Source: JAVBJV01 sp031555315 (lineage in GTDB: Bacteria > Pseudomonadota > Alphaproteobacteria > Acetobacterales > Acetobacteraceae). Taken from it: 64,000 bases of DNA. Shown one piece after another: positions 24,714 through 34,475 of this stretch. The stretch spans positions 74,822-138,821 of the forward strand of contig JAVBUO010000011.1 in assembly GCA_031555315.1 (NCBI GenBank). The letters are read 5' to 3'. Numbering within the stretch: the first letter of the stretch is position 1; each line of letters begins with the position of its first letter. Made by a program: the position numbers and the translations under genes. The notes beneath the pieces are model-generated. The model had not been told where the DNA came from. It did no database searches and saw only the letters and a list, made by a program, of their open reading frames with translations.

Positions 24714-26887
24714 AAAATGCAGCCTCTCTGTTGAATTTTAGCGGCGGCAACAAGGTCCGCCCGCTCATGCAGACCGAGGCCGCCGAATGCGGTCTGGCAT
24801 GTATCGCCATGGTTCTGAACTACTACGGTTCGGACGTCGATCTGTCGTCGATGCGCCGGCAATACGCCCTCAGCCCGCGCGGCACCACGCTGAAGGAACT
24901 GATCGGCATTGCCAATACGCTGAACCTGATCACGCGCGGGGTAAAATGCCCGCTGGAAGTGCTTCACGAACTGCCCACCCCCGCCATCCTGCACTGGGAC
25001 ATGAATCACTTCGTGGTGCTGGAAGCGGTTCGCGGGCAGGTCAAGAAACGCTACATCATCCACGATCCCGCCCGCGGGACGCGCGTGCTCACCCAGGCCG
25101 AAATATCGCGCCATTACACCGGCATCGCGCTGGAACTGCGCCAGGGCAGCGATTTCAAGCCGGTCAAGGCACGCGAGAAACTGCGCTTCATGCAGCTCTG
25201 GAGCAATATCCAGGGGCTGAAGCGTTCGGTCGTTCAGGTGTTCCTGCTGACCCTGGTGCTGCAGGCTTTCGTGCTCGTCAGCCCCTATCTGCTGCAGGTC
25301 TCCGTCGATACGGTCCTGCCCAGCCTCGACCTCGACTTTCTGGCCGTGCTGACGCTGGGCTTCGCGGGGTTTGCGGTGATCTATGTCGCAGCAAATCTGT
25401 TGCGAGGGTTCGTGCTGATGCGGCTCGGCATCGCCTTCAGTTTCCAGATCGGCATCAATCTGGCGCGCCGGCTGCTGCGCCTGCCCATCCCGTATTTTGA
25501 ACGGCGGCATATCGGCGACATCCTGTCGCGCTTCCTGTCGATCGAACCGATTCAGGAGGTTCTGTCGACCGGCGCCGTCGCCGCGGTGGTGGATAGCTGT
25601 CTGGCAATCGTCACCCTCGGGCTGATGCTGTTCTACAGCCCGCGCCTGACCCTGATCACACTGATCGCGTTCCTTCTGTATCTCGGCCTCCGCCTGGCGA
25701 CCTATACGCTGGAGCGCCGGCGCAGTGAAAACCTGATCGTCATGGAAGCGCGCCAGCAATCCACCGTGATCGAAACCCTGCGCGGCATCACCACGCTGCG
25801 CATCTTCGGGCGCGAAGACGACCGGATGACCATCTGGCAGAACCGCATGGCCGACACGGTCAATGCGCGCATCGCCGTCACCCGGCTGCACCTGTTGCAG
25901 GAGAACGCCAGCCTGCTGCTGTTCACCGTGGAAAACATCCTGGTCATCTACTTTGCCATCCGTCTGGCCATCGAAGGCGGCTTCAGCGTCGGGATGGTGT
26001 TCGCCTACATGGCCTATAAACAGCAATTCGCCGAAAAGGCCGCCAGCGCCATCAACGAACTGATGAAAATCCGCCTGCTGGCGCTGCACCTCGAACGTAT
26101 GGCGGACATCGCCCTGCAGGAGGAGGACGCCTGCTTCCAGCCGCGCCCGTCCAGCGACAAGCACATCAGCGGCGCCATCCAGCTGTCCAACATCGTCTAT
26201 CGCTACGCCCCCACCGAACCCGCCGTCCTGAACGGGATTTCGCTGAACATCGGCAGCGGCGACCATGTGGCGATCACCGGTCCGTCCGGCGGCGGCAAGT
26301 CGACGTTGCTCAAGATCATGCTGGCGCTGGTCGACCCGGAAGAAGGCAAGATGATCGTCGACGGTGAACCGGTCAGCGTGATCGGCGCGCGCCGCTATCG
26401 CCAGTCGGTCGCTGCCGTGCTGCAGGATGATCAGATCTTCGCCGGCTCGATCGCCGACAACATCACCTTCTTCGACCAGCAGCCGGACATGGAATGGGCA
26501 CACGAATGCGCGCAGATGGCATCGGTGCATGTCGAGATCATGGCTATGCCGATGCGCTACGAAACGCTGGTCGGCGACATGGGAACCACGCTGTCGGGTG
26601 GACAGAAACAGCGCGTCCTGCTGGCCCGCGCGCTGTATCAGCGTCCGAAGATCCTGTTCATGGACGAAGGGACTTCGCACCTCGACAGCCTGAACGAGCG
26701 CACGGTCAACCAGGCCATCTCGGCACTGGGGATCACCCGCGTGGTGATCGCGCACCGCGCCGAGACCATCCGCAATGCCGAGGTAGTTTACTGGCTCGAA
26801 CACGGCCAGCTCTATCGCATCGACCGCGAGGTCGCGCCCACCAAGAAAACCCCGCCTGCCCAGCCCCGGCTGGAAGCGCCCGGTTAG
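24710..26887 (+). CDS. Peptidase-domain ABC exporter (CvaB/RaxB-like, C39 bacteriocin processor)
   Basis: A 725-residue exporter that removes double-glycine leaders and pumps the core peptide out. The N-terminal C39 peptidase shows the catalytic triad Cys27 (EAAECGLAC), His100 (DMNHFVVLE) and Asp119 (IHDPARG). A six-helix transmembrane domain (about 160-440) follows, then the nucleotide-binding domain with Walker A GPSGGGKST (about 524), signature LSGGQKQRVLLARAL, Walker B ILFMDEGTSHLD and the switch His in VIAHRAE. All catalytic residues are intact, so the transporter should be functional. The two small precursors upstream carry matching leaders. The stop codon overlaps the first unit of a palindromic repeat. 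Confidence 0.95.
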   Translation: MKNAASLLNFSGGNKVRPLMQTEAAECGLACIAMVLNYYGSDVDLSSMRRQYALSPRGTTLKELIGIANTLNLITRGVKCPLEVLHELPTPAILHWDMNHFVVLEAVRGQVKKRYIIHDPARGTRVLTQAEISRHYTGIALELRQGSDFKPVKAREKLRFMQLWSNIQGLKRSVVQVFLLTLVLQAFVLVSPYLLQVSVDTVLPSLDLDFLAVLTLGFAGFAVIYVAANLLRGFVLMRLGIAFSFQIGINLARRLLRLPIPYFERRHIGDILSRFLSIEPIQEVLSTGAVAAVVDSCLAIVTLGLMLFYSPRLTLITLIAFLLYLGLRLATYTLERRRSENLIVMEARQQSTVIETLRGITTLRIFGREDDRMTIWQNRMADTVNARIAVTRLHLLQENASLLLFTVENILVIYFAIRLAIEGGFSVGMVFAYMAYKQQFAEKAASAINELMKIRLLALHLERMADIALQEEDACFQPRPSSDKHISGAIQLSNIVYRYAPTEPAVLNGISLNIGSGDHVAITGPSGGGKSTLLKIMLALVDPEEGKMIVDGEPVSVIGARRYRQSVAAVLQDDQIFAGSIADNITFFDQQPDMEWAHECAQMASVHVEIMAMPMRYETLVGDMGTTLSGGQKQRVLLARALYQRPKILFMDEGTSHLDSLNERTVNQAISALGITRVVIAHRAETIRNAEVVYWLEHGQLYRIDREVAPTKKTPPAQPRLEAPG

Positions 26888-27051
26888 AGCAGATCGTGAT
26901 CGGGTGGGATCACCCGATCACGTGAAGATGCTCGACAGACAAAGACCTAGAGCAGATCGTGATCGGGTGGAATCACCCGATCGCGTGAAGATGCTCGACA
27001 GACAAAGATCTAGAGCAGATCGTGATCGGGTGGGATCACCCGGTCACGATA
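26885..27051. repeat. 63-bp tandem palindromic repeat (two full copies plus a partial third)
   Basis: Units start at 26885, 26948 and 27011 with an exact 63-bp period. Each contains the inverted repeat GTGATCGGGTG / CACCCGATCAC (26896-26906 with 26911-26921 in copy 1). The second copy has changes in both arms or the loop, and the third is cut off after about 40 bp. The repeat begins with the TAG stop codon of the exporter gene. It lies between convergent genes, so it may act as a two-way terminator or RNA-stability element. A related single copy is at 29851. Confidence 0.92.
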
Positions 27052-28909
27052 GGGCGGCCGGGTTTTCGGCTTGGTCACGCGCACTTGGCCCCTCGCGCCG
27101 GAGGTTTTCACCGCGTGCCGCGGCTTCGGCCTGGCTCGCCCACATGCGCGCATACAGTCCCGCCTGCGCCAGCAGCGCGGCATGCGCGCCGCGTTCGACA
27201 ATAACCCCGTCACGCAGCACGATGATCTCGTCGGCGTCCACCACGGTGGACAGGCGATGCGCGATCACCAGCGTGGTGCGATCGCGCGACACATCGGTCA
27301 GCGCCTGCTGGATGTCCTGTTCCGTGCGGGTGTCCAGCGCGCTGGTCGCCTCGTCGAGGATCAGAATCCGCGGGTTCTTCAGGATCGTGCGCGCGATCGC
27401 CACGCGCTGTTTTTCCCCGCCCGACAGTTTCAGCCCGCGTTCGCCGACCCGTGTCTCATAGCCATCCGGCAGCTTCAGCACGAAATCGTGCACCTGCGCG
27501 TGTCTGGCAGCCTGTTCGATCTCGTCCCGCGATGCATCGGGCCGGCCATAGGCGATGTTGTAACCGATCGTGTCGTTGAACAGCACGGTGTCCTGCGGCA
27601 CCACGCCGATCGCCGCACGCACGCTGGCCTGCCGCACGTCGCGGATGTTCTGCCCGTCGATCAGGATGCAACCCTGCGTTACGTCGTAAAAACGGAACAG
27701 CAGCCGGCTGATCGTCGACTTTCCCGCCCCGGTCGGCCCGACGATCGCCAGCTTCTTCCCGGCCGGCACCGTGAACGAAATCCCCTTCAGGATCTCGCGG
27801 TCGGGACGATAACCGAAATGCACGCCCTCGAACCGTATCTCTGCATTACCGACCACAAGCGCCGGCGCGCCGGGCGCATCATCCACCTCGCGTTCGACAT
27901 CCAACAGACGGAACATGTCCTCCATGTCCACCAGCCCCTGCTTGATTTCGCGATAGGTGAACCCGAGGAAGTTCAGCGGCAGGTAAAGCTGGATCAGATA
28001 GGTGTTGACCAGCACGAAGCCGCCTACCGTCATCGTGCCGTCGCGCACCCCCAGCGCCGCCAGCAGCATCACCACGGCCAGGCCGACGGCGATGATCACC
28101 GCCTGCCCGGTATTCAGCGCATTCAGCGTCACCTGGCTTTTCACTGCGGCGCGTTCGTAGCGCGCCTGGGCCTCGTCGTAACGCCGGGCCTCGTGTTCCT
28201 CGTTGCCGAAATATTTGACGGTCTCGTAGTTCAGCAGAGAGTCGACCGCCTTGTTGTTCGCCTCGGAATCGCTCTGGTTCATCGACCGGCGAAACTGCGT
28301 GCGCCATTCGCTGAACGCGATGCTGAACCACGTGTAAGCGACGATCGTCGCGAAGATCACGCCGGCCAGCAGCGGGCCGAACAGCCACCACACGAAACCG
28401 GCGACCAGCACGATTTCGAACAGCGTCGGGACGATATTGAAGGTCGCGAACCGCAGCACCGTTTCGATCCCGCGCACCCCGCGTTCGATGGTGCGCGACA
28501 GCCCGCCGGTCTGCCGGTCGAGATGGAACCGCAGGCTGAGCGCATGCAAATGGTGGAATGTTTCCATCGCCACCTTGCGGATCACGCGTTGCTGCACCTT
28601 GGCGAACACGGCATCGCGCAATTCACCGAAAGCCGCCGACAGCACGCGCAACAGACCATAGGCGACGATCACCGACACGATCGCCGAAATCGCCACGGCC
28701 TCCGGTCCGCCGGCGTATGCGCCGAGCATGTCGACGGCGCGGGCATAGACGATCGGCACATACACATTGGCGATCTTGGCCAGCACCAGGAACAGCATCG
28801 CCACCACCACCCGCACCCGCGCGCCGGTCTCGCCCGCCGGCCACAGGTAAGTCATCAGGTTGCGCAACGTACCCGTGTGGGAATCGGACCTGCCGTCCCG
28901 GCGTTTCAT
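27044..28909 (-). CDS. ABC exporter, Atm1/HMT1 family (fused permease and ATPase)
   Basis: A 621-residue half-transporter. Its membrane domain (about residues 20-330) shows the Atm1-type segments RTIERGVRGIETVLRF and DSLLNYETVKYFGNEEHEA, the glutathione-binding region of the family. The ATPase domain carries Walker A VGPTGAGKST, signature LSGGEKQRVAIARTIL and Walker B ILILDEATSALD. Atm1-type proteins export glutathione-linked compounds, supporting Fe-S metabolism or metal detoxification. ATG 28909 is chosen because GGGG lies 9 nt upstream; starts at 28918 and 28927 are possible. It is divergent from the Nudix gene, with 104 bp between starts. Confidence 0.9.
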   Translation of the reverse strand: MKRRDGRSDSHTGTLRNLMTYLWPAGETGARVRVVVAMLFLVLAKIANVYVPIVYARAVDMLGAYAGGPEAVAISAIVSVIVAYGLLRVLSAAFGELRDAVFAKVQQRVIRKVAMETFHHLHALSLRFHLDRQTGGLSRTIERGVRGIETVLRFATFNIVPTLFEIVLVAGFVWWLFGPLLAGVIFATIVAYTWFSIAFSEWRTQFRRSMNQSDSEANNKAVDSLLNYETVKYFGNEEHEARRYDEAQARYERAAVKSQVTLNALNTGQAVIIAVGLAVVMLLAALGVRDGTMTVGGFVLVNTYLIQLYLPLNFLGFTYREIKQGLVDMEDMFRLLDVEREVDDAPGAPALVVGNAEIRFEGVHFGYRPDREILKGISFTVPAGKKLAIVGPTGAGKSTISRLLFRFYDVTQGCILIDGQNIRDVRQASVRAAIGVVPQDTVLFNDTIGYNIAYGRPDASRDEIEQAARHAQVHDFVLKLPDGYETRVGERGLKLSGGEKQRVAIARTILKNPRILILDEATSALDTRTEQDIQQALTDVSRDRTTLVIAHRLSTVVDADEIIVLRDGVIVERGAHAALLAQAGLYARMWASQAEAAARGENLRREGPSARDQAENPAALS

Positions 28910-29013
28910 GCTGCTCATCCCCTGCATGTGGCATGCGCGCCCCTGAACGAAAAGCCCCATAGGCGAACGGGGAAATCTGGCATAAGCACTCCGCAGACAC
29001 ACAGCGGTTTCCG

Positions 29014-29853
29014 ATGCAGACACACCTTTTCCGCCGCCACGTTCTTACCTGCAACAATGTGCATCTGCCCGGCGGGCGGATCGCATTCTACATCGGCCGC
29101 GCTCTGGCCGGTCTGCTCGACCCGCCCGTGGCACAGGCGCTGACGTTTTGGCCGCAGCATTTCCATTTCGACAAGGACGGCATTTCCATACACCCCGGCC
29201 GTGCCGCCGCCGCCCTGCCCGGCGTCGCGCAGCGATTGTCCGACCGCGGCCATTTTCGCTGGCGCGGCGAAATGTTCGACGTGCGCGCAACGCCCGACGG
29301 CCCGGTGCTGGCCGAACTGGACCGCGGCGCGCTGCCGGTATTCGGCATGCTGGCCCAGGGGGTGCACCTGAACGGCCTGGTCCGCCGCGCGGACGGTCTG
29401 CATGTCTGGATCGCACGCCGTGCCGCCGACAAGAAGCTCGATCCCGGCAAGCTCGACAATCTGGTCGCCGGCGGCATGCCCGCCGGCCTCGGCCCCGAGG
29501 AAACCCTGCTGAAAGAGGCCGGGGAAGAAGCCTCGATCCCGCCCGAACTGATCGCACAGGCCCGGAAAACCGGCGAAATTTCCTATGCCATGGCGCGCGA
29601 GGAAGGGCTGCGGCGCGACCATCTGCACTGCTACGACCTGTTTCTGCCCGAGGATTTCACCCCGGAACCGGCCGACGGCGAGGTCGAGGCGTTCGAGCTC
29701 TGGCCCGTCCGGCGCGTGTTCGAGGCAGTGCGCGATACCGAGGATTTCAAGTTCAACGTCAATCTGGTGCTGATCGACCTGCTGCTGCGCCATGGCGAGA
29801 TCGACCCGGCCAGCCCCGACGGCGCATGGCTGCAACGCGGATTGCGCACCTAG
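29014..29853 (+). CDS. DUF4743-Nudix hydrolase
   Basis: A 279-residue two-domain protein. The N-terminal DUF4743 domain (residues 1-120) includes FRWRGEMFDVRA. The Nudix domain has a slightly altered box (GGMPAGLGPEETLLKEAGEE, about 152-171) that keeps the metal-binding EAGEE. Relatives in plants and yeast act on oxidised thiamine diphosphates or related pyrophosphates, so a nucleotide- or cofactor-cleaning role is likely; the substrate here is unknown. Its TAG stop codon is the first triplet of a dispersed repeat copy. It is divergent from the Atm1-type exporter gene. Confidence 0.85.
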   Translation: MQTHLFRRHVLTCNNVHLPGGRIAFYIGRALAGLLDPPVAQALTFWPQHFHFDKDGISIHPGRAAAALPGVAQRLSDRGHFRWRGEMFDVRATPDGPVLAELDRGALPVFGMLAQGVHLNGLVRRADGLHVWIARRAADKKLDPGKLDNLVAGGMPAGLGPEETLLKEAGEEASIPPELIAQARKTGEISYAMAREEGLRRDHLHCYDLFLPEDFTPEPADGEVEAFELWPVRRVFEAVRDTEDFKFNVNLVLIDLLLRHGEIDPASPDGAWLQRGLRT

Positions 29854-29895
29854 AGCAGATCGCGATCAGGTGGGATCACCCGGTTACGAGAAATG
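29851..29895. repeat. Dispersed single copy of the 63-bp palindromic repeat family
   Basis: The sequence from the TAG stop codon onward (TAGAGCAGATCGCGATCAGG...) matches the first half of the units at 26885-27051, with several changes, and keeps the GGTGGGATCACC core. Two genes 3 kb apart thus have stop codons formed by the same repeat element. Confidence 0.8.
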
Positions 29896-29944
29896 CTCCA
29901 GGCTGGTGGACTGCGGCCTTTCTGATGGTAAACTCAGCCCCGTC

Positions 29945-30637
29945 ATGACCGTATCCTTCCCCGCCAAGGCCCTTGCGCCGCAGACGGACGAGGCGTTTGT
30001 ACTCGCTCTTCCCAAAGGCCGCATTCTGCAGGAATGCACACCGCTGCTCGAACGCGCCGGGATCATCCCCGGCAGCGATTTTTCGGACGAAAACAGCCGG
30101 CACCTGCGTTTTCCCACCAATCACCCGAACCTCGACATCGTGCGGGTGCGCTCGTTCGACGTGGCGACCTTCGTGGCGTTCGGCGCGGCGCAGATCGGCA
30201 TCTGTGGCGCCGACGTGCTGATGGAATTCGATTACCCGGAAATCTACGCGCCGCTCGACCTGGGGATCGGCAAGTGCCGGATCAGCGTCGCCGAACCGGT
30301 CGCCACCGCCAATATGGACGACCCGGCCCGCTGGTCGCAGGTGCGGGTGGCCAGCAAATACCCGAACGTCACCCGCCGCCATTTCGCGGCTCGCGGTATT
30401 CAGGCCGAAACCGTGGAACTGAACGGCGCGATGGAACTGGCACCCAGCCTGGGGCTAAGCCGCCTGATCGTCGATCTGGTGCAAACCGGATCGACACTGA
30501 AGGCCAACGGGCTGGTCGAGACCGAGGTCATCGCCCACATCACCTCGCGCCTGATCGTCAACCGCGCCGCACTGAAAACTCGCCCCGAGCAGATCGGCGC
30601 GTGGATCGAAACCTTCCGGACCGCGCTGGCGGTGTGA
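29945..30637 (+). CDS. hisG: ATP phosphoribosyltransferase catalytic subunit, short form
   Basis: A 230-residue HisG(S). It catalyses the first step of histidine synthesis (ATP + PRPP to PR-ATP). It starts with the family signature LALPKGRILQECTPLLERAG (about 20-39), and the PRPP loop reads DLVQTGSTLKANGL near 177-190. The C-terminal regulatory domain of long HisG is absent, so by family knowledge it needs the HisZ subunit; hisZ is not in this window. hisD follows after 7 bp. The ATG at 29945 fits the family length. Confidence 0.95.
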   Translation: MTVSFPAKALAPQTDEAFVLALPKGRILQECTPLLERAGIIPGSDFSDENSRHLRFPTNHPNLDIVRVRSFDVATFVAFGAAQIGICGADVLMEFDYPEIYAPLDLGIGKCRISVAEPVATANMDDPARWSQVRVASKYPNVTRRHFAARGIQAETVELNGAMELAPSLGLSRLIVDLVQTGSTLKANGLVETEVIAHITSRLIVNRAALKTRPEQIGAWIETFRTALAV

Positions 30638-30644
30638 CACAACG

Positions 30645-31946
<1,302 letters not shown>

Positions 31947-32047
31947 CTGGAAATCCTTGACCGAAGCGGGCCCGCGGCTCATGTTCCGCGCCGCAACCCG
32001 TTCGTTACCGCCGCCCCTGGCGGCGCGTGTTTTATGAAAGAGACTGG

Positions 32048-32266
32048 ATGTCTAAAGAAGACATGATCGAATTTTCGGGGACAGTCGTCGAGCTGCTCCC
32101 GAATGCCATGTTCCGCGTGAAGCTCGACAACGACCATCAGATTCTCGCGCACACCAGCGGTAAGATGCGCAAGAACCGCATTCGCGTGCTGGCCGGCGAC
32201 CGCGTCAACGTGGAAATGACCCCGTACGATCTGACCAAGGGTCGGATCACCTTCCGCTTCAAATAA
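32048..32266 (+). CDS. infA: Translation initiation factor IF-1
   Basis: A 72-residue IF-1, an OB-fold protein binding the ribosomal A site during initiation. Nearly every residue fits the family: MSKEDMIEFSGTVVELLPNA and LTKGRITFRFK. The start at MSKED (32048) is used because the 7 residues encoded upstream are not conserved. It is followed at once by maf (3-bp gap). Confidence 0.97.
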   Translation: MSKEDMIEFSGTVVELLPNAMFRVKLDNDHQILAHTSGKMRKNRIRVLAGDRVNVEMTPYDLTKGRITFRFK

Positions 32267-32269
32267 GTC

Positions 32270-32860
32270 TTGGCGCCCGGACCTTCCGCGCGTCTGATTC
32301 TGGCGTCTGCCTCTCCGCGCAGACTGGAACTTCTCGCCCAGATCGGCATCGTCCCGGATGCCGTCGTGCCGGCCGAGATCGACGAAACCCCGGCAAAAGC
32401 AGAAACACCGCGCCATCTGGCGGCGCGCCTGGCGCACACCAAGGCGCGCGTGGTGGCCACAGCACAGCCGGACGGCTTCGTGCTGGCCGCCGACACCGTC
32501 GTTGCCGTCGGGCGGCGCATCCTCGGTAAACCGCAGGACGAGGCCGAAGCGCGCCGCATGCTGACGCTGCTGTCGGGCCGGCGGCATTGCGTCTTCACCG
32601 GGCTGACGCTGATCGCGCCTGACGGACGGTCGGCCGAACGCTGCGTCGAGAGCGTCGTGGCATTCGCGCGCCTTTCCGCCCCGCAGATCGGCGCTTTCGT
32701 CGCCAGCGGCGAATGGCGCGGCAAGGCGGGTGGATACGCGATCCAGGGGCGCGCCGCCGCCTTCACCCGCTTCCTGTCGGGCAGCCATTCCAACGTGGTG
32801 GGGCTGCCGCTGTTCGAAACCGCGCAATGTCTGCGCGGCCTCGGGTATCCCGTGCCGTGA
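32270..32860 (+). CDS. Maf family nucleoside triphosphate pyrophosphatase
   Basis: A 196-residue house-cleaning pyrophosphatase of the Maf/YhdE type (dTTP/UTP or modified nucleotides to NMP + PPi). The N-terminal signature LILASASPRRLELLAQIG and the catalytic ADTVVAVGRRILGKPQDEAEA are intact, as is GKAGGYAIQGRAA. No ATG precedes the signature, so a TTG start at 32270, 3 bp after the infA stop, is the only reasonable one. Its stop codon overlaps the GTG of the RNase E/G gene. Confidence 0.9.
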   Translation: MAPGPSARLILASASPRRLELLAQIGIVPDAVVPAEIDETPAKAETPRHLAARLAHTKARVVATAQPDGFVLAADTVVAVGRRILGKPQDEAEARRMLTLLSGRRHCVFTGLTLIAPDGRSAERCVESVVAFARLSAPQIGAFVASGEWRGKAGGYAIQGRAAAFTRFLSGSHSNVVGLPLFETAQCLRGLGYPVP

Positions 32861-33927
32861 CGGTGGAAATCCTTGCCGTGTCATCACCGGGCGAGGTCCG
32901 TATTCTGGCCTGCGACGCGCACGGCCCGATCGACGCCGCCGTCCACCGTCCCGCCCTGCGGTACCGGGCGGGCGAGATCTGGCGCGTGCGCATAACGGCG
33001 CTGATGCCCGCCATGGCCGGCGCCTTCGTGGACATGGGGAACGATGTCTCGGGCTTCCTGCCCGACAGCGCCGGCGCCAAGGGACGCACCGAGGGTGAAA
33101 TCCTCGGCGTGCAGATCACCCGCGCCCCGCAGGGTGGCAAAGGGCCGCGGCTGGCCGCCGTAGCGGTTGCCGACGGCTCCACGGGGCTGGTGGCCGAGGC
33201 CCCGCACAAACTGACCGCCCTGGCCGCGCTGCACCCCCAGGCGCCGATCCGCGCAGCATCGCTGGAGCTGGTCGCCGCCTTTCATCCGGTCTTCGCGGCG
33301 CGCATCCGCCATGCACCGGACATCGCCGCCGCTTTCGAGAGCGATTTCGCCGCCCTGCTGGCCCCGGACGTGCCGTTACCGAACGGCGGCCGGCTGCGCA
33401 TCCACCCAACCCCCGCCCTGACGGCGATCGACACCGATATCGGTCCCGGCACTGCGGCGCGGCAGACCAAGCAGGCAGCGCAGCACGCCTTCAACCGCGC
33501 CATCATCCCCGCCCTCGCCCGCCAGATCAGGGCGCGCAACCTGTCCGGTGGCATCGTGGTCGATCTGGCCGGCATGCCGGCCCGTCAGCGCGCCGCCATG
33601 GCGCCCTTGCTGCACGCCGAACTGGCGAACGATCCGCTGCAACCGCGTCTGCTGGGTTTTACCGCCCTGGGATTTGCCGAGATCCTCCGCCCGAGGGCCG
33701 ATGCTCCGCTGCACGAACTGTTCGCCCAGCCGCACGCCAGCGCCCTTGCCGCGCTGCGGGCCGCAATGCGCGAATCCTGCAGCACCGTATCGGTACCGCC
33801 GGCCGCCGCCTCGGCCCTGATCGCCGACACCGCCGCCCGCGCCGAATTTCAGCAGGCGACCGGAAAAACCCTGCACATCGACAGCAACCCGGATCTTGCG
33901 CCGGGACAATGGCTTCTGAGATCCTGA
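32857..33927 (+). CDS. Short RNase E/G family protein
   Basis: A 356-residue protein matching the catalytic core of RNase E/G. It has an S1-like N-terminal domain (MPAMAGAFVDMGNDVSGFLP), then the RNase-H-like/DNase-I-like core with TAIDTDIG and GGIVVDLAGMPAR, the positions of the two catalytic aspartates. The first motif is usually IDVNSG, so this site is altered. The zinc-link cysteines and the disordered C-terminal half of RNase E are missing. It may be a minor ribonuclease or a partly degenerate paralogue. The GTG start at 32857 overlaps the maf stop by 4 bp (GTGA); ATG 32827 is an alternative. Confidence 0.8.
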   Translation: MTVEILAVSSPGEVRILACDAHGPIDAAVHRPALRYRAGEIWRVRITALMPAMAGAFVDMGNDVSGFLPDSAGAKGRTEGEILGVQITRAPQGGKGPRLAAVAVADGSTGLVAEAPHKLTALAALHPQAPIRAASLELVAAFHPVFAARIRHAPDIAAAFESDFAALLAPDVPLPNGGRLRIHPTPALTAIDTDIGPGTAARQTKQAAQHAFNRAIIPALARQIRARNLSGGIVVDLAGMPARQRAAMAPLLHAELANDPLQPRLLGFTALGFAEILRPRADAPLHELFAQPHASALAALRAAMRESCSTVSVPPAAASALIADTAARAEFQQATGKTLHIDSNPDLAPGQWLLRS

Positions 33928-33930
33928 CGT

Positions 33931-34113
33931 ATGACCGGCCCCGCCCCCTGCCCGATCTGCCGCAAACCCGCGACTGCGGAATTCACCCCGTTCTGTTCCC
34001 GGCGCTGCGCCGACATCGATCTCGGCCGCTGGTTCACCGGCGAATACCGGATCGCGGCGATCGAGAGCGACCAGGACGAAGAAAATATGCCCCCTCCCGA
34101 CAAGGGTGCTTGA
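33931..34113 (+). CDS. yacG: DNA gyrase inhibitor / zinc-ribbon protein YacG
   Basis: A 60-residue zinc protein. The four ligands are seen in CPICRKPA and FCSRRCADIDLGRWF, the YacG signature. In E. coli YacG binds GyrB and blocks DNA binding. It starts 3 bp after the RNase E/G gene, closing the infA-maf-rng-yacG operon, which is a common alphaproteobacterial order. Confidence 0.9.
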   Translation: MTGPAPCPICRKPATAEFTPFCSRRCADIDLGRWFTGEYRIAAIESDQDEENMPPPDKGA

Positions 34114-34138
34114 TCCCCCGGCGCGAGTGTCTTATACG
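34110..34138 (+). promoter_or_regulatory. Probable sigma-70 promoter of tRNA-Phe
   Basis: TTGATC (34110-34115) and TATACG (34133-34138) are separated by 17 bp, placing the transcript start about 10 nt before the tRNA. The -35 element overlaps the end of yacG. Confidence 0.55.
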
Positions 34139-34155
34139 CGCGCCTCTACCCCGGT

Positions 34156-34231
34156 GCCCAGATAGCTCAGTTGGTAGAGCATGCGACTGAAAATCGCAGT
34201 GTCGCTGGTTCGATTCCGGCTCTGGGCACCA
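34156..34231 (+). tRNA. tRNA-Phe (anticodon GAA)
   Basis: A 76-nt cloverleaf. Acceptor GCCCAGA pairs with TCTGGGC, the D arm is GCTC/GAGC, the anticodon arm TGCGA-CTGAAAA-TCGCA has anticodon GAA, and the T arm GCTGG-TTCGATT-CCGGC has one G-T pair. The 3' CCA is encoded (34229-34231). Confidence 0.97.
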
Positions 34232-34475
34232 TTTTCTCTTTTATTCCTGATTAAGACTTCGAAGGGGATTTTCTTCAGGGTCTTTGGATTTTGCAGTAAG
34301 CTCTTCTAAATTGGCGTAATTTTTCATCTGTTCTCTTTGTCATTCCGGCGCTCGGAATGAAAAAACACTCCGTAGATGACTATTTGTGTGTGCTAGATTT
34401 CCCCACAAGCAGGTTTATTGTCGTGCGCAGCGCCCCCTGTTCAGCGCCTTGCGCAAGGGACGGAGAAAAAAACGC
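34232..34475. other. Spacer between tRNA-Phe and a secreted-protein gene
   Basis: No gene or clear terminator seen. The first 150 bp are AT-rich compared with the genome. The region precedes a gene unique in context to this side of the tRNA, but I find no repeat of the tRNA 3' end that would mark an integration site. Confidence 0.4.

Noticed and set aside
24632..26803. Long open frame on the minus strand antisense to the C39 exporter
   Set aside because: It mirrors the codon structure of the exporter gene, has no domain, and its composition (His/Gln/Asp-rich) is that of an antisense frame in high-GC DNA.
26885..27051. Possible CRISPR array
   Set aside because: The units are 63-bp contiguous repeats without variable spacers, and no cas genes are near.
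26904..27461. Open frame starting in the 63-bp repeats
   Set aside because: It only translates the tandem repeat and then runs antisense to the Atm1-type gene.
27071..29143. Long plus-strand open frame antisense to the Atm1-type exporter
   Set aside because: Antisense shadow of a clear ABC gene; no motifs and a biased His/Arg/Gln composition.
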